Virus record (IMG/VR): IMGVR_UViG_3300011440_000046
Location: 1 to 32,513 of that record
DNA length: 32,513 nt
Strand: one strand, 5' to 3'
DNA from: a virus
The notes beneath the pieces were generated by a model. That model ran no database searches. It was not told where the DNA came from and was given only the letters and a program-made list of their open reading frames with translations. Numbering within the stretch: position 1 is the stretch's first letter; each line of letters starts with the position of its first letter. A program made the position numbers and the translations under genes. Shown in pieces: positions 12,549-20,474 of the stretch.

Positions 12549-14199
12549 GTGTTGTGTTGTGGTTCTGTATAGTAGCGTGAAGTAGAGTATTGGCGTTGTG
12601 TCGCTTAGTAGTGTGAGGGCAATGATTGGTGAGGTGAGGTAAGGTGGCGGCATTGTAGAGTTGTGATATGTCGTGGCGTTGTGTGGATTGTGTTGGCGTA
12701 GCAGAGTGGTGTTTAGTATAGAATTGTTTTGGCGTAGTATTGTGGAGCAGTGTGTGGGTCTAGTAATGTAAAGTGGAGTTGAGGCACTGTTGTCTTTAGT
12801 TGGTTTATGTGGCGGTTAGGTGTAGTGGTGTTGGGGTGAAGATTAGTATTGTGTTGTGAGGGCAAAGGACAGTGTGGCACAGTCTTGTGTTGGCGTTGTA
12901 AGGTGTTGGCATAGTCCCGTTATGTTTAGGCATTGTATCGTCATGCAATGGCATGGCTGAGTTATGTTTTGTTGCGTCAAGGCACTGTATAGTTAGGTTT
13001 TGGCACTGTAGAGTTAAGTGATGTATTGGCATTGTTAGGTTTAGTAATGTCATGGCACAGTGTTGTACGCCAGTGTAATGGCAAGGTTGAGTATAGTCAC
13101 GAGTAGTTGAGGCAATGAGTAGTGTTGGCGTGTAATGGCATTGTGTGGTTATGTCTAGTTAAGGCATGGTGGTGTTTAGTGTTGGACAGCAAAGGCAAAG
13201 TGTCGTTGGGTCTTGGCTTAGCCGTGAATTGTGTTGGCATAGTATTGTGGCGTAAGGTGTAGGCATAGTTGAGTATAGTGGTGCGATGTTGCGGCATTGT
13301 GTAGTACGGTCTAGTGACGGCATAGAGATGTATGGGCATAGTAATGTAGCGTTATGTGACGCAAGGGCCATGTACTGTTTGGTTCTGTATGGGTGTTGTA
13401 ATGCCCTGAATTGTTATGGCACTGTATGGTAAGGCTGTGGTGTTGTATTGAAAGGTTTAGTATTGGCAAAGTTGAGCAGAGTGAAGTAATGTTGAGGCGC
13501 AGTTGTGTATAGTGATGTTACGGCATAGTATGGTGAAGTAATGTTTTGGCAATGTATTGTGAGGTGTTGTTATGGCACTGTTATGTATCGTTACCTGAGG
13601 TTGTGGTTATGTATAGTCGAGTGCCGTAAAGGCAAAGTTTGGTTATGTCAGGTAATGGCTATGTACAGTCCAGTGGTGTAATGGCATAGTATGGTTTTGT
13701 TTTGGCATAGTGTCGTGGTGTTAAGTAGTGTTGTGTTTTGGCAATGCATAGTGTTGTGCTGTTTTGGTATAGTTAACTCATGAATGGTATCGGCATAGTA
13801 ATGTGAGGTTGCGTTGGGGCATAGTAATGTAAGGTGTAGTTGGGGTGTAGTGTTGTATGGCTATGTTTTGGCATAGTTGTGTATGGCCTTGTGTTGCAAG
13901 GGCATAGTTTAGTAATGTAAAGTGATGGCGTTGTTATGTGTTGTTAAGTTTAGGTGTTGTATCGTGAAGTATCGGCGTTGTGTTGTGGGGTGGGGTAATG
14001 GCACTGTAAGGTTAAGTAGAGGCATAGTGGCGTTCTGCACGGTTATGTTTTGGCATAGTGTGGTTATGAGTGGCACAGTGATGGCACAGTCACGAGAAGT
14101 CCAGTGCTGGCAAGGTAAAGTTATGTAATGCACTGTTGAGGCATGGTAACGCAAAGTGAAGTGATGGCAATGTTATGTATCGCAGAGTTATGGCACTGT
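12549..14199. repeat. Degenerate array of GGCNNN-(GTNNN)n units, about 60 copies
   Basis: The plus strand reads as hexamers of form GG(C/T)NNN, most often GGCATA, GGCATT, GGCACT or GGCAAT, each followed by two to six pentamers of form GTNNN (GT or a single-base variant), most often four. Units are therefore 16, 21, 26 or 31 nt, changing only by steps of five; I counted roughly 60 units by eye. C is rare outside the GGC. The period is not a multiple of three and no reading frame is maintained, so the apparent ORFs here are not genes. The array lies between convergent genes, and its right end supplies the stop codon of the gene at 14199-14936. Function unknown. Confidence 0.9.
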
Positions 14200-14936
14200 T
14201 AAAAGGTTGTCTCTTCATACTGATGAGGAAACAACTCTTGCCAACCTGATTTAGTCCAAATGTTATTCCATCCATTTGGTTGAATCTGAAACACATAATC
14301 ATAAGACCAAATAGAAGTGCCATCACTGGACACACTGCGCCGAGTCTCTACACCAGAGAACATGAGAGTATTTGCAGCCCAACCCTGCCAGGAATTGCCG
14401 TTAATCTTTCCAACAATGCCATTCCAAATAGAAGGGTCTAGTATTGGTCTGCTCTTGAAACTCAACCTCAACTCACCTTTGGCCACCACTTTAATTGGGT
14501 TGGGTGCCTCGTCACCAAGCACAGGGCCAGAGATAGAGCCTGTGTGGAATTCTGTTTTAGGAAGTGACAATTCCTCACCACCAAGACTGTAGGAAATGTC
14601 GCCAACCTCAACTGCCTGCCCTGATTGTTCCTCTTGGCCTTGGTCTAACACCTCAAAGGTGAGAGTGGCTGTGGCTGTTTTCCAAAGTCCTGTAGAAGTG
14701 TCCCAATCACCAATCCAATCAATATCACACTTGGAACAATACAAGCCAGGAATTGCATAATACGCCAGAGGGATAAAATAAACGGGTGAGCCATTTACGA
14801 TCCTCAACCCACCCACAACTGTTTGGGCGAATGCCACAGCAGCAGTAACAGGTACCAAATAAGTAACACTGGCTGAAGCACCATCTCTGCTGGTTGATAG
14901 TTTCTCTTTTGTTATTTGATAATCAAACTCGCTCAC
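14199..14936 (-). CDS. Tail protein downstream of the tape measure
   Basis: A 245-residue beta-rich protein. It has CSKC near 67-70, WIGDWDTSTGLWKTATATLTFEV, an SFKSRPILDPSIWNGIVGKING segment and a C-terminal ETRRSVSSDGTSIWSYDYVFQIQPNGWNNIW. Its place right after the tape measure fits a distal tail or baseplate-hub protein. I recall phage proteins ending with a similar 'W.YDY.FQ..P.GWN' strand, with no certain function. The start is GTG 14936 with a strong GGGAGG five bases earlier. The last gene of the tail operon; its stop codon is formed by the first bases of the array. Confidence 0.68.
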   Translation of the reverse strand: MSEFDYQITKEKLSTSRDGASASVTYLVPVTAAVAFAQTVVGGLRIVNGSPVYFIPLAYYAIPGLYCSKCDIDWIGDWDTSTGLWKTATATLTFEVLDQGQEEQSGQAVEVGDISYSLGGEELSLPKTEFHTGSISGPVLGDEAPNPIKVVAKGELRLSFKSRPILDPSIWNGIVGKINGNSWQGWAANTLMFSGVETRRSVSSDGTSIWSYDYVFQIQPNGWNNIWTKSGWQELFPHQYEETTF

Positions 14937-14944
14937 ATTCCTCC

Positions 14945-16717
14945 CTATTCAAGTCCAACACTCAGATTCTCTAATGCCTCAACCTCTCGCTCTTGTAACT
15001 CAATTTGGCGCTTCTGTAGTCTGAGGGCTTCCTTGGCCATTTTGTCTTGTTCCTTTTGGTAGTTGGTGCTGGCACTCTTAAAGGCAGAACCAAGAGCAGA
15101 GAATTGGCCACTCTCACCACTGGTGCCTTTCTTATCTTTTGTCTGTGCCTCTTTCACCACCTTGAGTGGGTCTATCACAACACCTGGGTCTGTTAATGGT
15201 TGGGCTGTAACAATGCTGTCCCACTCTTTGCGTCTAACACCCCATTCTGTGGCTACCTCTGCTCGTGCAGCGTCAGCATCAAAAGAGTCTTTCATCTTGG
15301 GCATCTCAAAGCCCTTTTTCATGTAGTTGTTTGCGCCTTCTGTTGTTTTCTTTAATCCTGTAAGGTCTATTGGGTCACTGAAGCCAGACTTCAAGTAATT
15401 AAACACCTCTGCAAACACAGTGCGAATGTTGGTACCCCAATTGATTAACGCTGTAAGTGCATAGTCCAACACAGTGGGCCAAATCTCTTGGAAGTTCTGA
15501 TAGAACCAAGCACCAAAACCACTCACCACCTCTGTTACCCAATTGAATGTGTCTGAGATTGCATAGCCCCAATTCGCCAAAGTAATGCCCACCTCTTGTA
15601 CCACTAAATCCATGTTCATGAATGTGAACACCATGTCATCTATGAATCTCATCACATTCTCAGTGCCACTGCCTATGCTGTTACTCATGGTACCAGTCAG
15701 CCAAGAGAAAGTGGCACCAATCTGTTGAAAGATGCCATTGATAGACTCTGCCATTTGTTGCCACATTTCTGGAATGCGCATTCCAAAAGCCATTGCCCTC
15801 TCATAAGTTTCTAATATGAAGCCTGAGATTGTATTGATTGCCTCACCAATAGGTGTGCAGACTGCAATGATGGCATCACCAGCCACCATCACAACTCTGG
15901 CGACACTTGACCATACAGTAACAAAATATAGTTTAATCAACTCGCCAAAAGACTTCATGGAAACACCTGCACCTGAGAAGTGATCCATAACACCCTGAAG
16001 AATGCCCATCCATGTTTGCAGCAAATCAACACCAAACATAATGGCAGGTGCCAGCAGCCCACCAATACTCTCAGCCAAATTGCCCACTTGGTTCCAAAGT
16101 TGGGAAAGCCTGCCACCAAGTGTACCTGCCATTGCTTGCTCTTGGGCCATGCCCTTCTGTGCCATATCGGTGATGATGCGCAATCGCTCTGTTTGGTCAC
16201 TGACTCCCTTCAGGCTTGGAATGCTCTTGTCTAACTTGGACTTCATGCCCAATGACTCTTTGGACAACATTTGCATGGCTGCGCCAGCATCAATGCCAAG
16301 AGCCTGTGACAGCCCCACAGCAGCCTTGGAGAGATTGCCAGCCTCAGAAGCAGGTATGCCCATATTGGTGGCCATAGTGAGCAGCCCAAAGGTTGCCTCA
16401 TCACCTTGACGGGTGAATTGCTCCAACTCCCCTGCCAGGGCAGAGAACTTGGCCATATTGGCGTCAACCTCTTGGCCAGAGGTGGCCAGAGAGGATGAGA
16501 GGGCCACTGTTGCCTGTTCTCCCTCTATGAATTGGCCCACCACCTCTTTAATGGCAAAGGCACCAACAAGAGCGCCACCAAAACCAGAAGCAGCACCCAT
16601 GAGGTTGCCAGCCAATCCAGACAGAGCGCCTTTGACTTTGCCCAAGCCTTTGCTAAGGCCAGAATTATTAACACCAACATCCACCCACAACTTTGCCAAA
16701 CTTGATCCTACAGCCAT
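14945..16717 (-). CDS. Tape measure protein
   Basis: A 590-residue protein that sets tail length and occupies the tail lumen. Gly/Ala-rich hydrophobic N-terminus (about 26-60), a domain with SALAGELEQFTRQGDEATFGLLTMATNMGIPASEAGNLSKAAVGLSQALGID typical of phage tape measures, a helical 'GTLGGRLSQLWNQVGNLAESIGGLLAP' segment, then several hydrophobic helices in the middle (about 225-400) and a Lys/Glu-rich coiled-coil C-terminus (about 540-590). It is shorter than most; at the usual ~1.5 angstrom per residue a tail of roughly 85-90 nm is expected. It follows the frameshifted chaperone gene, as in nearly all siphoviruses. A TAAATA element precedes the ATG. Confidence 0.88.
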   Translation of the reverse strand: MAVGSSLAKLWVDVGVNNSGLSKGLGKVKGALSGLAGNLMGAASGFGGALVGAFAIKEVVGQFIEGEQATVALSSSLATSGQEVDANMAKFSALAGELEQFTRQGDEATFGLLTMATNMGIPASEAGNLSKAAVGLSQALGIDAGAAMQMLSKESLGMKSKLDKSIPSLKGVSDQTERLRIITDMAQKGMAQEQAMAGTLGGRLSQLWNQVGNLAESIGGLLAPAIMFGVDLLQTWMGILQGVMDHFSGAGVSMKSFGELIKLYFVTVWSSVARVVMVAGDAIIAVCTPIGEAINTISGFILETYERAMAFGMRIPEMWQQMAESINGIFQQIGATFSWLTGTMSNSIGSGTENVMRFIDDMVFTFMNMDLVVQEVGITLANWGYAISDTFNWVTEVVSGFGAWFYQNFQEIWPTVLDYALTALINWGTNIRTVFAEVFNYLKSGFSDPIDLTGLKKTTEGANNYMKKGFEMPKMKDSFDADAARAEVATEWGVRRKEWDSIVTAQPLTDPGVVIDPLKVVKEAQTKDKKGTSGESGQFSALGSAFKSASTNYQKEQDKMAKEALRLQKRQIELQEREVEALENLSVGLE

Positions 16718-16722
16718 GAAGA

Positions 16723-16728
16723 TATTTA
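16723..16728 (-). promoter_or_regulatory. Late-type TAAATA element of the tape measure gene
   Basis: TAAATA is 5 nt before the ATG at 16717, and no Shine-Dalgarno is in range. It overlaps the stop region of the frameshift product. Confidence 0.68.
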
Positions 16729-17342
16729 GGGCTGTGGTTGCTCAATCCGATTGGCATTCCTTTGTGACCACTTGGCAAACTCTTGGTACAGGTCTGCTTT
16801 CTTTGCTGTGAGTCTCGCCAACTGAGGTGGCGTTAAATCTAAGATACGATCCATTGTCCAACCATCTTTGGTTAGGTTCTGGAAGAATTCTATAATTTGC
16901 TGTTCTGCTCTGAAAGCGCTGTAAGCAAGTTCCCCAATGCTGTTTTTTTTTCATCGTCTGTTGGGTCTTGTCTCACAGAGGTGAGCGCAAAAGCCAACTC
17001 GCCAATGTTTTTTAATTGCCCAAGGTTGAGGGCTGATATTTGTTCTCTGTTGAGTTTCTTTCTGACTGCTAAAAAGGCCAACTCAACAATACCATCTACA
17101 GTGGTTGCCCATTCCACAAACTCAGGGCTGTCTGGTGTGATTCTCTTTCTCACACATTCTGCCAACATTTGTTTACAAGTCTGATCGTCTAACCCTGCAT
17201 CCACAACTGTCTTATAGGGCTGCATAGCACAAGCCCTGCACAATGCCCCAATCTCTGCGATGGTATAGGGGTGAACATCTACATTCACACCATCTATGTT
17301 GAATGGCACTGGTGCTGCTGTCAAATCTGCAAAGGCACTCAT
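16726..17342 (-). CDS. Tail assembly chaperone, -1 frameshift product (gpGT-like)
   Basis: Read through a -1 shift at the nine-A run, the first part (about 133 residues) of the G-like protein continues into a second frame with a good protein sequence: SIGELAYSAFRAEQQIIEFFQNL... followed by TMDRILDLTPPQLARLT, ending in EQPQP. The total is about 205 residues. This matches the G/GT chaperone pair of lambda-like and most siphovirus tails, which coat the tape measure before tube assembly. The unshifted protein ends at 16890. The second half is not preceded by a start of its own in that frame. Confidence 0.85.
16890..17342 (-). CDS. Tail assembly chaperone, unshifted product (gpG-like)
   Basis: A 150-residue protein. 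It starts MSAFADLTAAPVPFNIDG, with a strand and then helices (AEIGALCRACAMQPYK, and EQISALNLGQLKNIGELAFAL), and ends TALGNLLTALSEQNSKL. Placed between the tail tube and tape measure, this is the standard position of gpG. Start ATG overlaps the upstream stop (TAATG). About 16 codons after the slip site the frame ends. The size and position fit; the specific fold is not shown. Confidence 0.82.
   Translation of the reverse strand: MSAFADLTAAPVPFNIDGVNVDVHPYTIAEIGALCRACAMQPYKTVVDAGLDDQTCKQMLAECVRKRITPDSPEFVEWATTVDGIVELAFLAVRKKLNREQISALNLGQLKNIGELAFALTSVRQDPTDDEKKTALGNLLTALSEQNSKL
16943..16951 (-). promoter_or_regulatory. Programmed -1 frameshift slippery site (nine A)
   Basis: The coding strand has GATG followed by nine A residues, which include the heptamer A AAA AAA in the zero frame. 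A -1 slip joins the G frame to the T frame downstream. It is the only long A-run in this part of the gene and sits where the second frame becomes protein-like. Confidence 0.85.
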
Positions 17343-17740
17343 TATGCTAAGAATCCTGTTACAGCACCACTAAACACAAACTCAACACTAATAGCAAAGG
17401 TGGTATCGTAACTGTGGTCAAATTCACAACTGAGGATTCTGGCTGTACCTGTGGTTGGTGTGGAATCGGCATCATACCTTTCCAATTTCAGAATCACAGT
17501 TTCTCCAGGCTTAATCAACGCTGGTGTTGAGCCATGTATCTCTGCATCGTATGTCGCAGTAAAACTACCTGTAACTTTTTTGGTGCCAGTAACGCACGCA
17601 TAAGCACCAGAAGAATTTTGATGAGTAACATCTTGCTCTGTTACCTCAACCTTACACTTCCAATCTTTAACATTAAGGTCTGATGCGCCAGCAGCACCAC
17701 CCAATACTGATCCTGAGGTTCCGTTGTAATATGTTGCCAT
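17342..17740 (-). CDS. Major tail tube protein
   Basis: A 132-residue beta-rich protein starting MATYYNGTSGSV. Alternating strands WKCKVEVTEQDVTHQ, GSFTATYDAEIHG, VILKLERYD, ILSCEFDHSYDTTFAISVEFVFSGAVTG follow the pattern of tail-tube proteins of siphoviruses (one curved sheet with a helix). The position, just before the tail chaperone and after the tail terminator, supports the role; it should polymerise into hexameric rings around the tape measure. A TAAATA element lies before the start. No C-terminal Ig domain is present. Confidence 0.8.
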   Translation of the reverse strand: MATYYNGTSGSVLGGAAGASDLNVKDWKCKVEVTEQDVTHQNSSGAYACVTGTKKVTGSFTATYDAEIHGSTPALIKPGETVILKLERYDADSTPTTGTARILSCEFDHSYDTTFAISVEFVFSGAVTGFLA

Positions 17741-17745
17741 GATTG

Positions 17746-17751
17746 TATTTA
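17746..17751 (-). promoter_or_regulatory. Late-type TAAATA element of the tail tube gene
   Basis: TAAATA 5 nt before the ATG at 17740, no ribosome site in range. It lies in the short gap after the tail terminator gene. Confidence 0.65.
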
Positions 17752-17769
17752 TTCATGACACCACAGATT

Positions 17770-18186
17770 TTAGGCAGCAGCCTTGGTAATGCGATAACGC
17801 AACACAAGTGTGCCAAGCCAAGAGTCAGAATCCCACACACTGGTACGATCCTCAAAATATATGCCAATCTTTGTGGCACCTGTAATGGTTAAATCTTTGT
17901 CATAATACGCTGCCTCTAATGCATCTAACACTGCCTCTGTTGTTTGTCTATTGGCTGTGAATACTGAAAACGACACCACAATATCTCTCACACTTGGCCT
18001 GCTTCTGCCCAAGGCTGGCTCTGCCTTTACGCTGGTTGATTCCTCACCCAGTATCACAAAGGGCTGCACCATATCAGGCAGTCTGTCTGCATAGAGCCTG
18101 CCAACCCCTAATAAGGTTCTCAGGGCCACAACCTCTGCTGTGACTCCATTATCATAGAAGTTTACAATAGCACCTAATACGCTCAA
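17770..18186 (-). CDS. Tail terminator-like protein
   Basis: A 138-residue protein. It begins with a helix, then DMVQPFVILGEESTSVKAEPALGR, VRDIVVSFSVFTANRQTTEAVLDALEAAYYDKDLTI and a C-terminal strand WLGTLVLRYRI. This strand-helix-strand outline is that of tail terminator or minor tail proteins (lambda gpU/DUF3168 type), which stop tube growth and join it to the connector. The start is TTG, sharing TTGA with the preceding stop. Its position between the connector protein and tail tube fits. Confidence 0.7.
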   Translation of the reverse strand: MSVLGAIVNFYDNGVTAEVVALRTLLGVGRLYADRLPDMVQPFVILGEESTSVKAEPALGRSRPSVRDIVVSFSVFTANRQTTEAVLDALEAAYYDKDLTITGATKIGIYFEDRTSVWDSDSWLGTLVLRYRITKAAA

Positions 18187-18527
18187 GTTACCCCACTAAC
18201 ATCTTGGATGAGATTAAACACAAACAGAACATTCTTACCACAAGGATTCTGTTTACCTGTGACTCTGAATTTAACTGAGTCAATCACAATACGATCCTCC
18301 AATGACACAGCAGCATATACAGTGGAATCTGCCAAGTAACAGAAGCCTCTTTTAACTTCCTTGTTAGAGCCAAATTTCTGATTCGTCTCTGATACCTCTT
18401 GGGCAAAAAAGCATGGCACATTACTGTTGGTGGCTGTTGGGAATGTGTTGTTGTCTGCTCCACTCGTCCCTTTTGCATGGCTTACATCGTAGTGGTTGAG
18501 TGTGTGTATCAGTAATTCTGCCAGCAT
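18183..18527 (-). CDS. Head closure/head-tail connector protein
   Basis: A 114-residue protein starting MLAELLIHTLNHYDVSHAKG, with strands PCFFAQEV, KRGFCYLAD, VYAAVSLEDRIVI, VKFRVTGKQ. It occupies the place of the stopper or head-completion protein between the gp6-like adaptor and the tail terminator. Family assignment is by position and beta-rich pattern only. The ATG overlaps the upstream TAA stop (TAATG); the GGCGGGT upstream may serve as ribosome site. Confidence 0.62.
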   Translation of the reverse strand: MLAELLIHTLNHYDVSHAKGTSGADNNTFPTATNSNVPCFFAQEVSETNQKFGSNKEVKRGFCYLADSTVYAAVSLEDRIVIDSVKFRVTGKQNPCGKNVLFVFNLIQDVSGVT

Positions 18528-19318
18528 TACACCCGCCTGTCTTTGTAAAGTTCCAATGTCTTTCTCACAGAGAGAGGCAGCCTGTTGGTGCTGTTACTTA
18601 ATGTGTATTGGTATGGCCCAAGGTTCTCACTCACAATGTTGCCCTTTATTTCATTAAACACATTTTTAGTAAGTTCGGCACACACTCTTTCTAAATCCTC
18701 TGGTATGTCACTGAAGCCACCTGTCCAAGTAACTCTCACGAGGGTATTGGTTAAGCCATCCAAATGTAACACACCTGTGGATAGGTCACACCCATAATGG
18801 CTGCCTGCTTTCTCATTCCATATCAACACATTGGCACTAGGTGTGTAGTTGTGGCCACTTACCAAGTCCAGTGAGGCATAAGAGCCAAAGGTACTCACTG
18901 CTGTGGCTGTGAAGCCAGAAACAGCAGAGATAGCAGTTGCCAAGGCTGACACTGTAACATTGCTGGCATATGTCAGATTGCCTGTTTGTCTCACACCAGA
19001 ACCATTAAAGTAAACCAACTTTAATGCAGCATCACTGGTGGCCACTGCTGGGTTGGTGTCAGTGCTGGTGATTGTTAGGGCTGTCTGTTGATCGGTTAAA
19101 ACTCTGCCAACCCAATCAACAGGGAAAGCATTTAGAAACACTTTGCCAGTGTTTCGCACCTTGAACACTTTGGAATACTCTGCAGACTCAAATTTGCGCT
19201 TACAGTATTTCTCCATAGCAGCCTGTGCAGCAAGTATGCAAGCCTCAACCCTCGTCTGTTGTCCTGCCACATAACCTTGGTCAGTCAAGTAATGTGAATT
19301 CCATGCAATCAGTGCCAT
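18527..19318 (-). CDS. Head-tail adaptor (HK97 gp6-like) with an inserted domain
   Basis: A 263-residue protein. The N-terminal helical core (about 12-55, with VEACILAAQAAMEKYCKRKFE) and the C-terminal helical segment (about 205-263, DLERVCAELTKNVFNEIKG ... LSVRKTLELYK) are the two parts of an HK97 gp6-type connector. About 130 residues of beta-rich sequence lie between (with GFTATAVSTFGSYASLDLV), an insertion not in HK97 gp6. It would dock on the portal. The start overlaps the upstream stop (TAATG). Confidence 0.75.
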   Translation of the reverse strand: MALIAWNSHYLTDQGYVAGQQTRVEACILAAQAAMEKYCKRKFESAEYSKVFKVRNTGKVFLNAFPVDWVGRVLTDQQTALTITSTDTNPAVATSDAALKLVYFNGSGVRQTGNLTYASNVTVSALATAISAVSGFTATAVSTFGSYASLDLVSGHNYTPSANVLIWNEKAGSHYGCDLSTGVLHLDGLTNTLVRVTWTGGFSDIPEDLERVCAELTKNVFNEIKGNIVSENLGPYQYTLSNSTNRLPLSVRKTLELYKDRRV

Positions 19319-19458
19319 TATTCATCCTCATCTTGTAAGAGTTTGCTGGCGTCTAATAGGTCAAGGGCTGCCTGTAATCTCTTGGCAATCTCTTGGGCCA
19401 GTTTAATGGCTTCCTCTGTTGTTTCAGGTTCCATCACCTTTGTTGTATACATACTCAT
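19318..19458 (-). CDS. Very small helical protein beside the connector gene
   Basis: A 46-residue protein, MSMYTTKVMEPETTEEAIKL..., with an amphipathic helix from about residue 12 to 40 and an acidic DEDE end. It follows a TACATA element with no ribosome site, as do the structural genes. Its stop overlaps the start of the connector gene (TAATG). An internal ATG (MEPE) preceded by AAGGTG is possible. It is the first gene of the tail-connector block, downstream of the capsid terminator. Function unknown; may be a small scaffold or leader cistron. Confidence 0.6.
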   Translation of the reverse strand: MSMYTTKVMEPETTEEAIKLAQEIAKRLQAALDLLDASKLLQDEDE

Positions 19459-19463
19459 GTAAG

Positions 19464-19469
19464 TATGTA
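19464..19469 (-). promoter_or_regulatory. Late-type TACATA element for the tail-connector block
   Basis: TACATA is 5 nt before the minus-strand ATG at 19458. The surrounding sequence forms a dyad (ATACATACT / AGTATGTAT) at the divergent start of the plus-strand glycosyltransferase gene. Confidence 0.6.
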
Positions 19470-20407
19470 TGAGAGTCTTTCTGCGAACTAAACACGGGTT
19501 AGGTGATAACTGCCAATTCAGAATTGTAGTGGCTCACTATCGTCACCTCTACCCAGATGCATATATCAGGGTGGAGAGTAACCCCAACACATACTGCTTT
19601 TATTCAGACTTGGTGAATGAGTGGAGCGCCTACAAGTACCCATTTGAGACAGGTGGTTGGGACATTGCCCATTACATTCACTTTGGACATTTAGAACGAG
19701 GGCTGCCCAACCTTCCCAACACCAAGGCCACATGGGAACTACACCACCAAGGGCTTACACCCAACCCAGAACTTTACCAGTACCACTGTAACACCACAGC
19801 CTTACATGATGATAAAGCATTAAACTGGTTGATAGAGAACAACCAAGCAGAGAGAGGAATGGTGGCAGTGCATTACCAAGGCAACAGCAGCCCAGACAAA
19901 AAAGACTTACAGAACTATGAGGCATACAGTTTGTGCGATTGGTTGAAAGGTGAGGGCTTTCAGCCTTGGTTGATAGACTATGGCACCAGCACATTGGTGG
20001 ACTACCCTTGCCCAACTGAGTTATTAAATGAGCCAGAGGAATCAGTGGCCAACCTCGTGGCGTTGATCGCACAGAGCCGTTTTATGGTGGCTATCAACAG
20101 TGGCCCTGCTTGTTTTGCTGCCTGCACCAACACACCCACCTTTGTGTTAAACAGAGGCTTTCACCCTGCCACCACCTTTGACCCAGCACCCAACCTCATT
20201 CACTTGCTCACAGAAAGCACAGACGATTTATTGCCAGAGGCAGGGAGAGAAGATTGCCTTGATTATTTTGACGAGAATTACAACGCCATATACACAGACA
20301 ACATATTGGATGAGGTGAGAGGATGTATCACGGAATGTTTTGCAGAGCCTTATGATGAGGAATTGGGTTTGCGATTGTTGAAAGAGTTTGGTGGTATCTG
20401 TATGTGA
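19469..20407 (+). CDS. Glycosyltransferase family 9-like protein
   Basis: A 312-residue protein. The N-terminal strand RVFLRTKHGLGDNCQFRIVVAHY (2-24) has the GLGD motif, and the C-terminal VALIAQSRFMVAINSGPACFAACTNTPTFVLN (about 197-228) matches the donor-binding end of heptosyltransferase-like (GT9) enzymes, where a Ser/Gly-Pro segment lies before the ACT/TPT strand. It would transfer a sugar from a nucleotide donor. The plus-strand gene is inserted between capsid and connector genes. In phages such genes may glycosylate virion proteins, host glycan or DNA; the target is not shown. The start lacks a clear ribosome site. Confidence 0.62.
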   Translation: MRVFLRTKHGLGDNCQFRIVVAHYRHLYPDAYIRVESNPNTYCFYSDLVNEWSAYKYPFETGGWDIAHYIHFGHLERGLPNLPNTKATWELHHQGLTPNPELYQYHCNTTALHDDKALNWLIENNQAERGMVAVHYQGNSSPDKKDLQNYEAYSLCDWLKGEGFQPWLIDYGTSTLVDYPCPTELLNEPEESVANLVALIAQSRFMVAINSGPACFAACTNTPTFVLNRGFHPATTFDPAPNLIHLLTESTDDLLPEAGREDCLDYFDENYNAIYTDNILDEVRGCITECFAEPYDEELGLRLLKEFGGICM

Positions 20408-20410
20408 ACG

Positions 20411-20440
20411 AAAAAGGCCACCCATTACTGAGTGGCCTTT
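20411..20440 (-). terminator. Rho-independent terminator after the capsid gene
   Basis: A 9-bp perfect stem AAAGGCCAC / GTGGCCTTT with a 10-nt loop is followed on the minus strand by a total of five T residues at the stem end. It ends transcripts of the major capsid gene and lies just past the convergent glycosyltransferase stop. Confidence 0.82.
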
Positions 20441-20474
20441 CCCATTTAACCCAACAGAGGATGTTGGTTCCGTA

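Noticed and set aside
12255-12653. Minus-strand 132-residue frame across the end of the RAMP-like gene
   Set aside because: It is antisense to a well-supported gene and runs into the array; the composition is Pro/Thr/Leu-rich low complexity.
12805-14154. Minus-strand reading frames of 70-82 residues in the array (12805-13053, 13097-13339, 13159-13371, 13909-14154), all rich in His, Thr, Asn and Leu
   Set aside because: They are created by the 5-nt period and the T/C-rich complement. The unit length is not a multiple of three, so no peptide repeat is kept, and there are no ribosome sites.
12549-14199. CRISPR array
   Set aside because: There is no constant repeat with unique spacers, units are only partly conserved throughout, and no cas1/cas2 or processing gene is present. 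The RAMP-like gene alone does not justify it.
12549-14199. TRAP-type (GAG/UAG every five nt) RNA-binding site
   Set aside because: The period matches, but the conserved dinucleotide is GT and the base before it is variable; the array is also far longer than the eleven triplets TRAP binds.
16742-16954. Minus-strand frame starting ATG-AAA-AAA-AAA at the slip site
   Set aside because: The other shifted frame gives far better protein sequence and ends in the right place before the tape measure. This one is the third frame and has no helix pattern.
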